A stretch of 64,000 nt of DNA from Acanthaster planci (lineage: Eukaryota; Echinodermata; Asteroidea; Valvatida; Acanthasteridae), in the NCBI RefSeq assembly GCF_001949145.1, contig NW_019091416.1:1181038-1245037 (forward strand). The letters are read 5' to 3'. A program made the translations under genes and the position numbers. A model generated the notes under the pieces. That model was not told where the DNA came from and ran no database searches. It worked only from the letters and a program-made list of their open reading frames with translations. Below are positions 10,530-49,200 of this stretch, one piece after another; position 1 is the first letter of the stretch; every line of letters begins with the position of its first letter.

Positions 10530-13500
10530 CAATCCTGATGTACAATGGGCAGCGGACCCAATAATCTGTTTTGTAGAATTACTGGTAAATCTCTGCCTGT
10601 ATTTCATTACACCACAGATCTTATTTCTCAAACAATCCATCTATAAAAACTTCAGTTTCATAGCCTGATGACAAGTGAGCGTTGACACCAAGAGGCAGAG
10701 TGAGTTGAATTGAGGTGAGTCGAAGTTAAATCTTTGAAGTATCAGAAACGGACACTTCTTGGTGGAGGAACGTGAGTGGTTCAACAGGATAGAGTGATGT
10801 CTGGCAGAATCAGCTAAGGAAGATGAGAACCTCCCAAGCAGCATTTTAATCCCATGAAGGGGCACAAGGTAGAAAACGTGTTTTGCTAAAATTAATATTT
10901 ATTAACTAACCTTAAAAAGTAGGTATAAATGCACAGCCAATCCCATTAGTCAAGAGCTCGTAACAAGAAAGCTGGTCTTGAATGCTTGACAAAGCACCAG
11001 CTGGCTGATAAAAAACATTTCTGGTGTCACATGAAATTTAAACTCCAATGAAATTGGTCCCTTTTCCCTTGCATTGGTTGAATGCTTACAATCTTGACTT
11101 GTCTGTGCAGTATTGCCATCAAGTCCCAAATACATGTGTACACATGTATGTCCAGGGCCTTAGCCACTGCACCACTGTCTCATCTGAATTGAACACCACT
11201 TGAATTGAATTGGCCATAAGTCCCGTGAAGTGACCTATTGCATATAAACGTGGGGTTCCTGTATACTTCTCATCTTATAAAAAGAAAAAAAATTCAAACT
11301 GATACTCGGCTTGTTTTTTTTTCCTGATTATATGTTTAATTCACTGCTATTCCGACAGTGTTCTAAAATATTCAGGAAAAATGAAATGTGCATTGGCATA
11401 CTCAATGAGGCTTAATAATTAGATTTTTATTACATTATAAAGTCAAATGAAGTCAACACCTGTACTGAAAGTGAATATGTTGTGATACGAGGGGATATTT
11501 CATTCTTGACATTTTTCTCCTGAACCATTTGTATGAAAATAAAACTTGTACCTTATAAATATCTCTCAACACGTCCACTGTGAATAACAAAATTCTCAGT
11601 GGAATTAAAAGCAAAACTCAATTTATTCTTCCAAGAGATAATTTTGATTGGAAACGATTGCTGCAAATTAGGGCCAATTTTTAAAGCATTGTTGCCGAAA
11701 TAGAAAAATTAAGATACTCGGGTCAAATAGTGGGACCAGCGGTGATTCAGACATCAGAAAAATTAATGAAATATTTGTTCAGAAATCTAAGTCTTTTTTG
11801 TAAGACAAGATGTTACCAAAATTAAAAGTTCATAATCTGTACAGGTCACTCAGTAATGAATCATCACCCTCAAAATATCTGTTCCTAAACCTAGGACTTG
11901 TCAGTCACGACTTCAGAGCGCATTGCAACCAAGCAAACCAAGATGGTAAACCTCAGAATACCTTTTAATGATGGAACTAAAAACTCGGAGTCTTTAAGAC
12001 CATTTATGGAGAGCAAGACGTGTAGGGGCATGGCGTGAGACTGCAACACTTTCAGAAAAACAGAACGCAGAAACAAAACATTTCCATCTAAATCTAGAGA
12101 TTTATTTTTTTCTTATGCTGTGAACACATCAAACGTGGCAAGTACGGCCTGAAGTTATCAGTGAAATACGAAATACAGAACGTTTCAGTGAACTCAGTAA
12201 GATTGGGTTAGAAGATGTACAATCTCGCAACATGAAAATCTGTTGCTAAAGAACTTCAAAACTACATGCGCGGTTTCAACAGTGAGATTTAGTTTGGGTG
12301 CAGGTAGTGCACTCAATTTTATTAGAAGACTTCACAGAGTTAATACAAGTTGGACAATCTTCCTCTTGGGAGTAGTAATGGTTAATTTGGACGAGACAGT
12401 TCAGTTCATCGCTTGCATGAACACCGAGGATTCTACACACTGTTTAAAAACCAAGAAAAAAACCTTTTCACTTGCTGAAAAAGGGAACAAATTTAATTCT
12501 TTATTTCTTTAAAATATGAATACGTCAGACAAAGTGATCTCCATGACTGTTCCCTACAGTTATTTCACCATTCCTACTAAATTTATAATAAGCTCACCCA
12601 GTCTAAAAGTAGCCACGGCTCAAGTCAATTCAATGTCTACAGAACGGCACAGTCAATGGAAAACTTTGTGTACAAGCATTGGAATTTCACAAGGAGGCAG
12701 TGGGTCACATTTGGTCAACGAAGAACCCATTAGCTGGACAGATTTGGCCATCTAATAAATCTACTGGAACGTATATATATGCCCCAATGCTGTATTCCAC
12801 CTCTTTTACGGATGGGGGAAATGACCAAATTGAGAAGTGAATTTTGCATTGTAGCCTTTTTGGTGCATGGTGACCAGTCAATGGACGCATTCAATCCACT
12901 GAATCTATGTTAAACGCCTGTGCCATCTTTGATCCTGCATATTTTTCATTAAAACCTTCACGATCACTTGTCCTATTATGCACACTAAAGTACTTCCACA
13001 TCTAATTCTGACTAACTGATAGGAAACAAGGGAACAGCGAAAACAGTTTCAGTAAGAAGTCCTGTCAGTGGCAACATTAACCAAAATCCTGCTTTAGCTT
13101 GCACTTCTGGCTTCTCGCTGTTACCTGCAATAAAAGCCTCACCAGGCTTTTATGAGTAAGGCTGCATAGCCCCCCGAACATGTTCAGCAGAAAAGGGTCC
13201 AAGACCTTCAAGTAGAACATGAAAACAGGATAGTAACGCTACCATTTTGTTCATGCTTATGATGTGCATCACGACAATGAGGTCAAAATATAATGCATGT
13301 CACAATCTGCAGCTATTTTACTGTGCATGTTACTGGCAGTCATGGTAGTCATTTGACACGTGTGGATCTCTCTATGCCCTACAGTGAATGTGAGTTTTTT
13401 CCAACACGAGTTGCATGTGTGTTGGGTTTCTCATCTTGCTGATGTTGACAATTCTGACGAGCTGCAACAACTGCTGATCTTTTCTTGATACTGCAGAAAT

Positions 13501-15895
13501 CCTTTCCAAACCAGTACACTTTTGTTCACAATTACATGTAAAATGTGTTGTCCACAAAGTTGGACTTCCCATGCATGGAACTTGTTGATCTGATCTGTAG
13601 TTATTCACAACCGTCTACTGAGATACAACCATCCATATTGTTACGTCATATCACAGCATCAATAGATCATTACAACCCAAGTGGCTGAGCCCAAGGGCAT
13701 ATTTCAGAATACTAATAAAAGAAGACTAAACAAGACCAAAAGAAATATGGATCAACTTCAGGTGTTTGTTTTTGAGGTGTTTTACAAGGTCGTAACTTGC
13801 GTATTTACCATCCTACTTGTACTTGCATTATCCAGGTCAAGTAAAACAAAAAACAAGGCAGGCAGAAAGTACCTCCCCCATAAGAGTTAATTTTTAAAAA
13901 CATCTCTGTATTTTCCAACTGCCAATTTATCGTAATTACCCATACAGACTCTAACAAACTGTTTAATTGTGGACCTTAACAAACATGTATTTGGGAAGGA
14001 CACACTGCATTTTAAGGTATCTCTGACAAATTTATGCCCAACTTTTCAGAAGAAAAAACTCTCAAATCTCTTTCTAAACATTAGAAATTGCAATCAACCC
14101 GTCAAGTGTGACATAAATAATCTCATCTATGTACAAGTCAAAAATCATCATTCTAATTTTACATCACGTTAAAAAGTGTGCCCAACACAAGGTGAGACCG
14201 TATCATCAACTAGGAAACACTACGGAGTACTGTAATTTTGTTATTCAAGCATTTCTGTGATTCTTGAGCTGAATGCAAACACTGCAACGTTCAACATTTC
14301 ATAGAGTTTACTCGGAGTACAATGTGCATGTACAGCTGAGCTCACACTGGCTTCATGCACAACCAAGAGAAGGTGCTCTTTATACAAAGCCTTCCCTAGG
14401 TGACACTGTGTGCAAGTGGATGTGGCTGCTCTCCCAAACAAAAAAAATTATCCATTCACAAGTTTTGAAGCATCACTGGCATTCACCTGGCAGACAGTTT
14501 GACAGTATGTACCGGTAATCCGGTATTGTCACAAATCCCATAGTAATCTTTGCCCAAGAACAGGGCACAGCAGAAGAAAGCATTCAACAGACCTGTTACA
14601 TCACGGCATCAGGCTTTGTTTACTTGTGCACTTCCCTATGGCAGTCAGGTGGGACACAATCCATTAAGATCCCACAGGAAAGCACATATGTAAACAAACA
14701 TGACTGTCATTGGTATGTAAAGTCCAAAGGTCGTGGCTATGGCCATCCACAACGCATGCACCAATGAGGGCCAAGTCAGCCTCCACTGCCAACAGATGTG
14801 TACAGCCGCAATCAGAGTAATTTATAAAATAAAAGAAATCAACAAAAAACAGCCACCATGAACAGCAGTACTTAATGGGGATTGGTCTGACATTGTCACA
14901 TTATCAACAAAGGCGGCACTGCAAGATGGGACAGGTTATTCTTGAATGAGCATTTGAAAAATCATGAAATGACTAATTAATCATTTCCATTACAATCACT
15001 TGTGATTGCGGTTCTATTTGTGTAGATGATAAATTCTAATCTACAGGAAACACCTGTGGCTTTAGTACAACGTATTTAAAGCCTTGCGGCGAGTGATGTT
15101 TCTAACATGTATCTATAAGAAAATAAATTTTACAACATATTCCTTTGTTCTGAATAAAAACCAACTGAGAAATGCGAAATTCATGTTAAGCAAAGGCTAA
15201 AAAATCTTGTTTGAAAAAAAAAGGACATGAACTTTGGTGAAGTAAATTTACACACAGACTAAAAATGTGACTTGAACTCTAAAGCTTGCAAAAGCTGTGT
15301 CACAAAGCAAGAACAAAAACCAGTTTACAAGATTTGGAGAATTCTACAAAAATACATAAAACATTTCGGTAAGAGATTCAATATTTTCTATTGCACAAAA
15401 AACTCAAAATGTAAGACATGAAATAACTATTTTTAAAGAACTTTGAAATCCAACTTTTTAAGGAAAATTTCTTTTGAACATACTCTAACACTTGTATTTC
15501 TTTCCAATTCCAAGAATTCTTAAAGATTGTACATTTAAGCATGCTACCCACCACATCTCTCCTAAATCTATGATTGTGAGTTTTATGTGTACAGTTCACA
15601 ACTCCTCACAGTGTGCATCCAAATTGTACGTGCTGAATAGTTACATAAAACTAACTTTTCCAAATGTGTTTACACTTTGCATTATAAGTACACGGGGCTC
15701 TGGCAATAATTCTGAGATTGAAAAGGTTTGGTTCTTTGCTGGAAGGAAAAGGCAGCCGGACAGTACTTTTTCATCTGAAGATTTAAATTAAGGAGCTGTT
15801 GGTACATTCAGGGCTGGGCTCGAATTCACGCAAGTGCTAAGTAAATGCAGAAAATCACAGCAAAAATTCTTCCCAGCAAATGACAATGTAGCATC
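10530..15895. other. Intergenic / 3'-flank, nothing recognised
   Basis: AT-rich sequence with short random reading frames only. Around 11150-11180 the reverse strand has a SINE-like box A (tggtgcagtggctaagg), but no box B follows. The two neighbouring genes converge on this stretch. Confidence 0.4.
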
Positions 15896-17062
15896 TTAAC
15901 CACATCGCCCCGGGGGCATTTATGAATGTTGATACTGCTGGGACGGGATCTTTTTCATTTTTTTCTGTTTGCAAAATCTTTAAAACTTCATATCTTCATT
16001 TACTAGACACTTACACCCACACGAAGGATTGTCTGGTTTCTACTCTAATCTGACAGACAACATCTATTGACGCTGGAGTATTTCAGCCAGGCCTGCAGCC
16101 TTGTAAAATGAGCCCAGATTGTGCGGTGTTACATAATTTTCTTTTGTTCCCAAAACTGGCACAGTGCACTGCTGATCTCTTTTCAATAGGGGCTAGATTA
16201 GCGTGCACCGGTAACCATGTGGCTCGTCGCTGTGGTGGTGGAGCGCTTTTGTCCCTGGTGGTAATCCGATCGCACTAAATGCCCCAAACCGTGGTATACT
16301 GTTTCAAAAAATTACTGGATTTTCTCCACTATTGACAGTGAAAAAATGTTGGTAATTCCCAGCAGCCTGGTCTTTTGTTACGATTACGCTCTATTGTTAC
16401 AAGGCCCAGTTCCTTTTGTCCAATTTCAGAGATCCCAGCTATGCATATAAAGAATACGTGCCCGAAACGGGGCTCCCTGGTCAACCACTTTCTGCCGGGG
16501 AGCCCAGTTTCGAGCACATAGGCTTTATACACAAAACCAGGGAGCCCGAGTCCGGAAATAAGAGCTTAGGCCTTATAACAAAAGACCCTGCTTGGAACAA
16601 AAGACCGCGCTGCTGGGAATTGCTAACATTTTTTCAGTTGTCAACAGAGGAGGAAATCCATCACTGTTTTGAATTATACCACTGCTTGTGGCATGCAGTG
16701 CAAGCGGATTACCACTGGGGACAAAAGCGCTCGAGTGATGAGCAACACAATACCGCTGCACGCTAATCAGGACCCGATAGAAAAGACGCCAGCCGCGCAC
16801 TGTGCTAGTTTCGGGAACAAAAGAAATGTATGTTACACCACAAAATCTCTTTTTTACCAGGCGGCAGTCCTGGTTAAAATACTCAGGCATCAATAGATGT
16901 TGTCTGTCAGATTAGAGTAGCCAGCAGACAGTCATTCGTGTGGGTGTAAACGTCCAGTAAATGAAGCTATGATTTTTTGAAGAATTTTGAAAACAGCAAA
17001 TCTTGAAAATCTCCCGTTTTACGTCATGCAACTTCAAATTACACCCGGCAGCAAGTGGTTAA
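15896..17062. mobile_element. Head-to-head pair of piggyBac-like MITEs
   Basis: Two copies of the about 600-base family seen at 24923 and 31109 lie in opposite orientation. The left copy reads on the - strand, the right copy on the + strand, and they meet near 16480 at a palindromic junction (gaaacggggctccc / ggggagcccagtttc). Both outer ends are TTAA plus 'ccacttgctgcc'-like sequence. No transposase is encoded. The whole forms an about 1.17-kb imperfect palindrome. Confidence 0.72.
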
Positions 17063-18424
17063 AGAAACCCAGCCGAGGACCAGCAGATGCAGAACGCATC
17101 AGGTGACAGGATATCTTAGCAAGCGATCTGTTTCGGCCAAATCAAACTGTTAATTTTGCTGAGCTGACCAATCATTGACTGCATTGAGTGGCTCTACAAG
17201 CTACAGTTCCTTTTCAGTGAACCGGTGGCCGACTTCACTGCTTTGTACAATGCAGAGGGCATACATAAGGACGGTTGATGGCTGATGGAGGGACAGGTGT
17301 AGCACACATAGCTAGAGGTGGCTTAAGCTGAATACTGTACATCAGTTACTACACTACCTCACTTTTATGGTTCAATTTTTACAAAGTAAAGAATTTCCAG
17401 TTTTTAAAGTACGCTCTGGGATGGGATTGTGTGCTTCAGATGGTAGTAATGAATTCAAAAAATGTCATGTGAATTTTTAATAAATTCTCTCAAGGCAGTT
17501 CAACGACCGAGGCATATATTTTTACAACAAATTAATTGACTCTTAAAGTTTGTCAGAGAGCACTGGAGGGTATAAGGAATGTTGAACAAGTATTGTACTA
17601 TCAGGAACCATGGCAAGATGGAAATTAAATCCTACCATCAGAAAAACACAGGAACAATTCTGAATAGTACTGGTTGTATATATTTAACTCCATATGCAGA
17701 AGAACACCTAACTCAGCAAACTCGGAACTTCAGAGAATATCGGCAACTTTCGGGCCACTGCTTTAAAATCATATTTACAAGATTGGTCGATATGTATTCA
17801 GCAAGGAATAAGATGGCATTGTGAGCTGTAAGCAAATAAAATCAACTGGAGTTGCATACTTGAAGTTTTCAGTGACCCACGGAAGCAAAACATAAAACAT
17901 TTAAGCTTCAGATAGGTGTACAAGGGACATGCTTGAATGATTTTTTTCCACTTTTCAGTTCCCATTTTTCATGTCACATTTTTCCAGTTGTCTCTTTTTC
18001 TTCAGTTCACTTTTTGTTTTTATCATTCTAAGCTTTGGAGCTTACGAGGAACTTTTTAAATTCCTTTTCAGGGCTGAAAACTAAATGCCAACAAGCATGT
18101 ATTCAAGGTCTAATTTCTTAAAGCAAAGACGGTTCCACAAACTGACTGAAATGTCTTTCTTTTTCTCTACATTTTAAGAAAACTTTTTGTTTATTATTAT
18201 TCATTACTTTGTATGGAAATCGGGGAAGTTTTTTATTTACTTCCCTTATCAGCTTTGGTTGGACAGATGCCAACTATACCCTCTTGATTCCTTCACAAAA
18301 CCTTGCCTGCACGGGGAAATCCACAAAGCTCATTAGCGAGGGTAATCTTCACTGACCGACTGCTCTCAGGTTGCAAAGAGTTGGGACCAAGGTGAGCATT
18401 ATCCGCACACTCCACAGTGCCTTG
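17063..18424. other. 3' flank of the phosphatase gene
   Basis: AT-rich, no gene recognised. Reverse-strand AATAAA candidates for the phosphatase transcript lie at 18232-18237 and 18190-18195. Confidence 0.4.
18232..18237 (-). terminator. Candidate poly-A signal of PP1-like gene
   Basis: AATAAA on the reverse strand about 190 bases after the stop codon; a second lies at 18190-18195. Confidence 0.35.
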
Positions 18425-43762
<25,338 letters not shown>

Positions 43763-46139
43763 TGTTTTATGTTGTGTCTAACCGAATTTGACACGAGTCA
43801 AATGACCTGGTGACAGATATCAATTCAAAGCAAACTTGACTGGATTAAGTTTCTCGAAGGAAACAAATCTTGTTCTCCAGTGGACACGATTCAGGATACA
43901 TGGTCAACATTTGCCCAGGCAGAATATGAAAAGTTGCACTTCAGTTTTGTCGAGCCAAGTGCAGATGGACAAAAAAGCTAGCTGAGTGCAGAGTGCAATC
44001 ATGAAATGTACAGAACAACCGATCTGGGCCCACATCCGTGTAGGCCTACATGTACATGTACATATCCAGTGCAGAGGCGCTGTGATTGTGTGAATACATG
44101 TACAGTTCATATGTGCTGTACGTTGACACGACAGATGAATAGGCTGGCGACACTGCCGTAGCAACCAAAAACCACATCAATGCCACCTAAAATAGCTCGC
44201 GACAGCTAGCCATTCCAACACCGAAGAATCCCTACGGCTTTACTTTCCAAGATAGCTGATTGTTGTCGTGCACATCTCCTCCAGAATGGACAAATTTCGC
44301 GCTCACATTTTTGCAAGCGGTCCAACAGCTGCCTCCTACATGTACATGTACACGATACGATGGTCTTAGCTTTTCGGGATTAAATTTATGGACGTGCACA
44401 TGTACTGTACATGTACAAGACATACGTCCATATGTACATGTACATTTGCGCGTCCGTGGATTTGCATAGAGCGCCACGCCACCGCAACGTATTAAGTTTT
44501 AAGGCATAATATTTTCATTGGTCCCCGCCCCTTCCGACCATGGCTCATTATTATGGCAGACGGCAATCGCGCGACTCGACTGTGCGGCGTTAAGCCAGCT
44601 GTGCGGAGGGGTGGGGTGGGGAGGGCGCCTCCCCTGAAAAAAAAATCACAAAAATGGGGAATAGAAGCAAACCTTCAAGAGCATAACCATCACCAATCTG
44701 CTTTAGAAATCCCCCTTCCACTTAAAATGCTTTCTCGATTTTCTGGTGCGTGGCAAGTCCTTTACCACCTTGGAAAAACTCTGGAGATGCCAATAAATTG
44801 GAGCTGGCTCGAGATGGGAAAAGTGTACAAATTTGACCCTTTATTGTCTAGACTTTGTACTTGATGACTATATGATGATTTAAAACCAAATTCTAACAAA
44901 CCAAGTTGCGAATCAGTGTCCCTCCCAGCACTGCAGCAGCCAACAGTTTTTTGGAGAGACGGATAGGTGAGGTTGGTTAGAGGCGGGGACGTTGCTGGAG
45001 ACATACTCAGTGTGAATATCCCAGGATTTATAAGCCAAATTTTTAAACAGAATTTTTTTTTGAAATGAATATTCGGTTCCAAAACAAGCGTTGCATCCTT
45101 CCAATTATTCTTTGATAAAAATGGGTTTTCAAGCTCACGGATGATGAAAAAAATTGAACGGGCAGGGGTGCTGATGACTGGAAGACTGACGGGGGGGCAA
45201 ACTCATAGGCCTGTGTTCAACAGCGACTCTACATGAATAGGTAAAGCATAATACAACTAACAGAAAATTAGAACCGAAAGGCCCATATATTTATTGCTGA
45301 TGCTGTGCGGTCATGGACAAGATATAGTGTTTCTCAGTAAAGAAAATAAGTCAGCGCCAACTTTTAGAATGCTTTTGCCAATATAATTTCAATCAGACTC
45401 ACTACAATCCACAAATTTCCCAATGAACTTTAAAATTATTAGTAACACAAAATTGTGTTAAATTCCAACAGAATGAGGAGAAGAGAAGGTTGCATACAAA
45501 ATATTACTACGGCAGATAAATATATTAATGTACACGAATATGATAATTTACACAAGGTCACAAAGTACTGATTGAAATTGAGCATAAAGTACCAAATTAT
45601 GCAGAATTTTAAAAACAAAATTGTCGAAATTGTTATAAATTGGATCACATCACATTACCAGTCCACATATTGTTTTATACTAATGCAACTGAATTCAAAC
45701 TGGACTGGCCAACTTGTACACTTGTATACCCTTGCACTACATGTTTATGCATCAAGCCCCCAAACCAAATAGCAAATGTCCGCCTGGATGAGCACAAATC
45801 TCAAGTACCACTGATTTGCAAGGATCACACTTTGAGTACAAATATGCAGCTGTGTGCCTAGGGGGAGGCGTGGGGGTGCACCCCCCATGAAAAAGCATCA
45901 CCTCCGCCCCCACTTGCATTCCAGAAACAGTACCCATGCACATCCTGATGTGATCACGATTAGGCAGTTACACAAAACTTCATAAGTACTGAGGATTACA
46001 TTTTAAAATTACAGCCAAATTCTGAGTTTTTTTTTTTAAATAACTCCAGGATGGATGTAGTACTTCTTAAAATTGGATACCTCTGGTATTGTTGGTCACC
46101 CACTTTGGAGAAAGCAGGGACCAGAAGGGCAGACACTTG
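43763..46139. other. Upstream region of the PP1-like gene
   Basis: The 43.9-44.6 kb part is relatively CpG-rich with many acatgtacatg runs and is the likely promoter area. No distinct gene recognised. The + strand reading frame at 44553-44864 has no recognisable family. Confidence 0.4.
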
Positions 46140-46222
46140 TCAGTTAATCTCCGTTCCCTCATCAATTCTGCAGAAAGCATTTGTGATGGAGCTCCTCATA
46201 TTTTTCAAAAATGTCATAAATC
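46140..46222 (-). CDS. IDO: IDO last coding exon
   Basis: Acceptor CTTACAG, then FMTFLKNMRSSITNAF... and TGA at 46140-46142. Corresponds to 'LMNFLKTVRSTTEK' in human IDO1. Confidence 0.88.
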
Positions 46223-49200
46223 CTGTAAGAGATGAGATACTACATTCAAAGAGATCTTAGCCGAACATTAACTTCAGAAAAAACCGTTTACAAAAACTGT
46301 CTCAAATCCAGATCAAATTTGTTGACATAATTACATCTGTGTTTGGTAAGGGACTTCTCAAATTATATGTCCAATATGAAAAAGTACAAATTGATGAAAT
46401 GGGCCACCATCAATCCGTCAAAGTCACCTGTTCCTCCAGTTCCCAATGCAGCCTGGTGAGAAAAGTTTTGATTGATGTCCTTCTGATGTGACGGAATAAT
46501 GACATATCTGCAAAGGCAAAGAAAATCATATTTAGAGGTGAAGGGGGGTTATCAATATGGCCTCTCAATGCAAACAAAGAGTATCGAGTATCCTTTCAAG
46601 GTAACTTCGAACACATTTTTATGAATAAGTCAGAGAAGAAGGTACCCAAAAATTGGTAACTTTAACATTTGGTCGATCTACTTTTGGGTTTGGGAGTTAG
46701 GTAGGCTTTAATCCGAAGTTAGGAAAACTCATCATGCTCTGGACTAAGATCACAAACACATTCACAGTGGACCCCAGTAAATCCGCCTGAGTTGAAGTGC
46801 ACCCCCAAGCGGCAAAAGAAAGACAGATGGTCGTAAGTTTTCCACGCAGGTTCTTGTTCTTGTACACAAAGACCATACATGCTGGAATAAATTAGTTACG
46901 TGTACTCAGCGTGCGCATCAGATGCGTATATACATGTACTTGCGCGCCTCATGGCACGCCTATGCTGTGAGTACCAAAAAACACGCCCTCTCTTGTTCTG
47001 CTCAGAGCGGATAGCAGCAGAACTGTACCAATGGTGCTTGTGTGCCTGAGGCAAATTTCACAGAGCTGCTTAAGCACAGAATTTGCTCAAGCACGAAAAA
47101 CCTTGCTTAATAAATAAATGTTACTAGCTCAAACTCCATGTGATTGTCATGCTAACCAAAAGACTGGCAAATACCATTCCAAAGCAAAATACATCATACA
47201 AGAAGTTTTGGCTGGTAACCTAATTTGTCAAGCAAGGTTTTTTTCACGCTTAAACAGTTTTTGCTTAAAAAGCACTATGAAATTGGCCCAAGGATTATTT
47301 CACAAGGAATCACCCCTAAGCAAAAGAGGCAGGGTTTTTAGGCTGTAAAACTGGTCTTGAGAAATGCAAGATCAACTGGGCCAAATTTTAAACAACTTGA
47401 TGCCCCTCAAGTCTAGATTTTTGTGAGTACCGTTCTACACAATATCTTACTTGTATTTCTTACTGTGTTCTTACACTGGCTGCTGAACACTCACTGAGAC
47501 TGTGCTTCAGGAGTACAGTCTGTGTACAACAGCAGGGTCAGGACAGCCAACCGCCAAATGGATGTTCAACATACTGAACTTACAAACCAACAAAGTGTGA
47601 GGACGCATAGACACATCACCCGCTGCTAAATATATAAACTGGCAAAATGTGCTAACAAATCCTCCATGATACCATCATGGAAAAGTTGTTGCAGGTTTGC
47701 ATATTCTCTGGTGAAATATGGATAAAAGGGTACCGGACTATGTGAAATTTCATTTTGTGCCAATAACTCTAACATGGTTCAGTGTGGGCTAAAGATGCTA
47801 TAAAAGTTACCGATTTCTTATGGCCTGTTCATACTTCAGGCAAATATGAAAGCAAACCAAATTTGTTGTCTCAAAAGATTTGCAGCAAAATTTGCTCGAG
47901 TTGAAGCGTATTCATTTTTTTCTTTTTACGTGCTCAAGAGTTTTATCCAACATGCCAACTTCATGTTCCTGCTTGCTTTGGCACCAAGAATGAACTGGCC
48001 TTCATTCAAATGTCTTACTCTGTTACTATCTGAATGTGATAGGAACGGAAGTCAGTAACTGCCTGGAGACAAGCATTGTAGACTCGGAGCGCTCTGGAAT
48101 TCTTGGAAAAAGTTGCTGCAAAATATAAGAAAATATAAATATTGTGTCAAGGGTAATAACATCAACTGAATTTTTCAAGATGTACTTTGTATTTGGGAGA
48201 TGTTAATTTTAATTACAGGTTTGCAGTATATATGTCGGGTAAAGGTAAAACCCGTAATTCAAGTTAACATCAACTGAAATAACAAAGTCAAAACTTAAGT
48301 ATTTATACATCATCTCAGGAATGTTGGGCAAAGAAAGTGAACAGGATTAGAACTCAGACAAACCATTGCACTGCTCAAACAAATGACCTTTTCACATTTA
48401 TTTTCCTTATCAAATTCTGTGTCTACAACTTTATGTTTTACTTACCAAAGTGTCGTATGGAGGGCCCATCAGCCAATGCCTTGACGAACTCACGGTGCTG
48501 TGGCAACATTTGCTTCTGAAAATTGTTGCAGGCATTTTCTTTTCAAGAAACAAAAACAGCCAACCCCCCGAAAACGGAAAAATACGAACGAAACTTAAAA
48601 GGAATACTATTTAGATACAGTACATTTCAAGATCGAGGCCCCGATCACAAATCTTTGCCAAGGGAGCTACAATATGGAGCAGGTTAAAAAGAAAACATCA
48701 GAAAATATTCTCAGCCTCCAACACTTGTAAATATATTTGCAGTATCATGAATACAGGTTCAGATCTGTTGAGCTATCACTTCCAGGCTACATACACGAAT
48801 TTCAATCAACTGGGAACCTCCAGAGGTTATATACAACTATAAATAAGTTCAGAAGTGAAAATACTAAAGTACTGAATTAATCAACCCACTTTTCACCTTA
48901 CGAGAAAATCAATTAAAAGACATTGAGCTCATTCCCGAGAGTACAAAACAATTTCAAAAGAACTGAAACCATTGTGAGAATTACAAATTAGGTTAAGTTA
49001 GGTTTTATCCATTTTTGGCACATCAGGCTTTTATCTAACCTCAATAGATGACTGATCAACACTCCATCCCAGTAAAACCACACTAATCGTATGCTTTATG
49101 TGTTCAATGGCATAAACTGCTTACTTTCTTCTGGCTGATGGATGATACCTAATCCTGCATCAAGAGAGGGGAGTGTTACACTCTGAGCAGCACTTCCGCC

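Noticed and set aside
11150-11190. SINE head on the reverse strand
   Set aside because: Only a box A-like word is visible; no box B or tail.
44553-44864. 103-codon + strand frame near the PP1 promoter
   Set aside because: No recognisable domain, biased start region, and it lies in repeat-rich DNA; likely chance.
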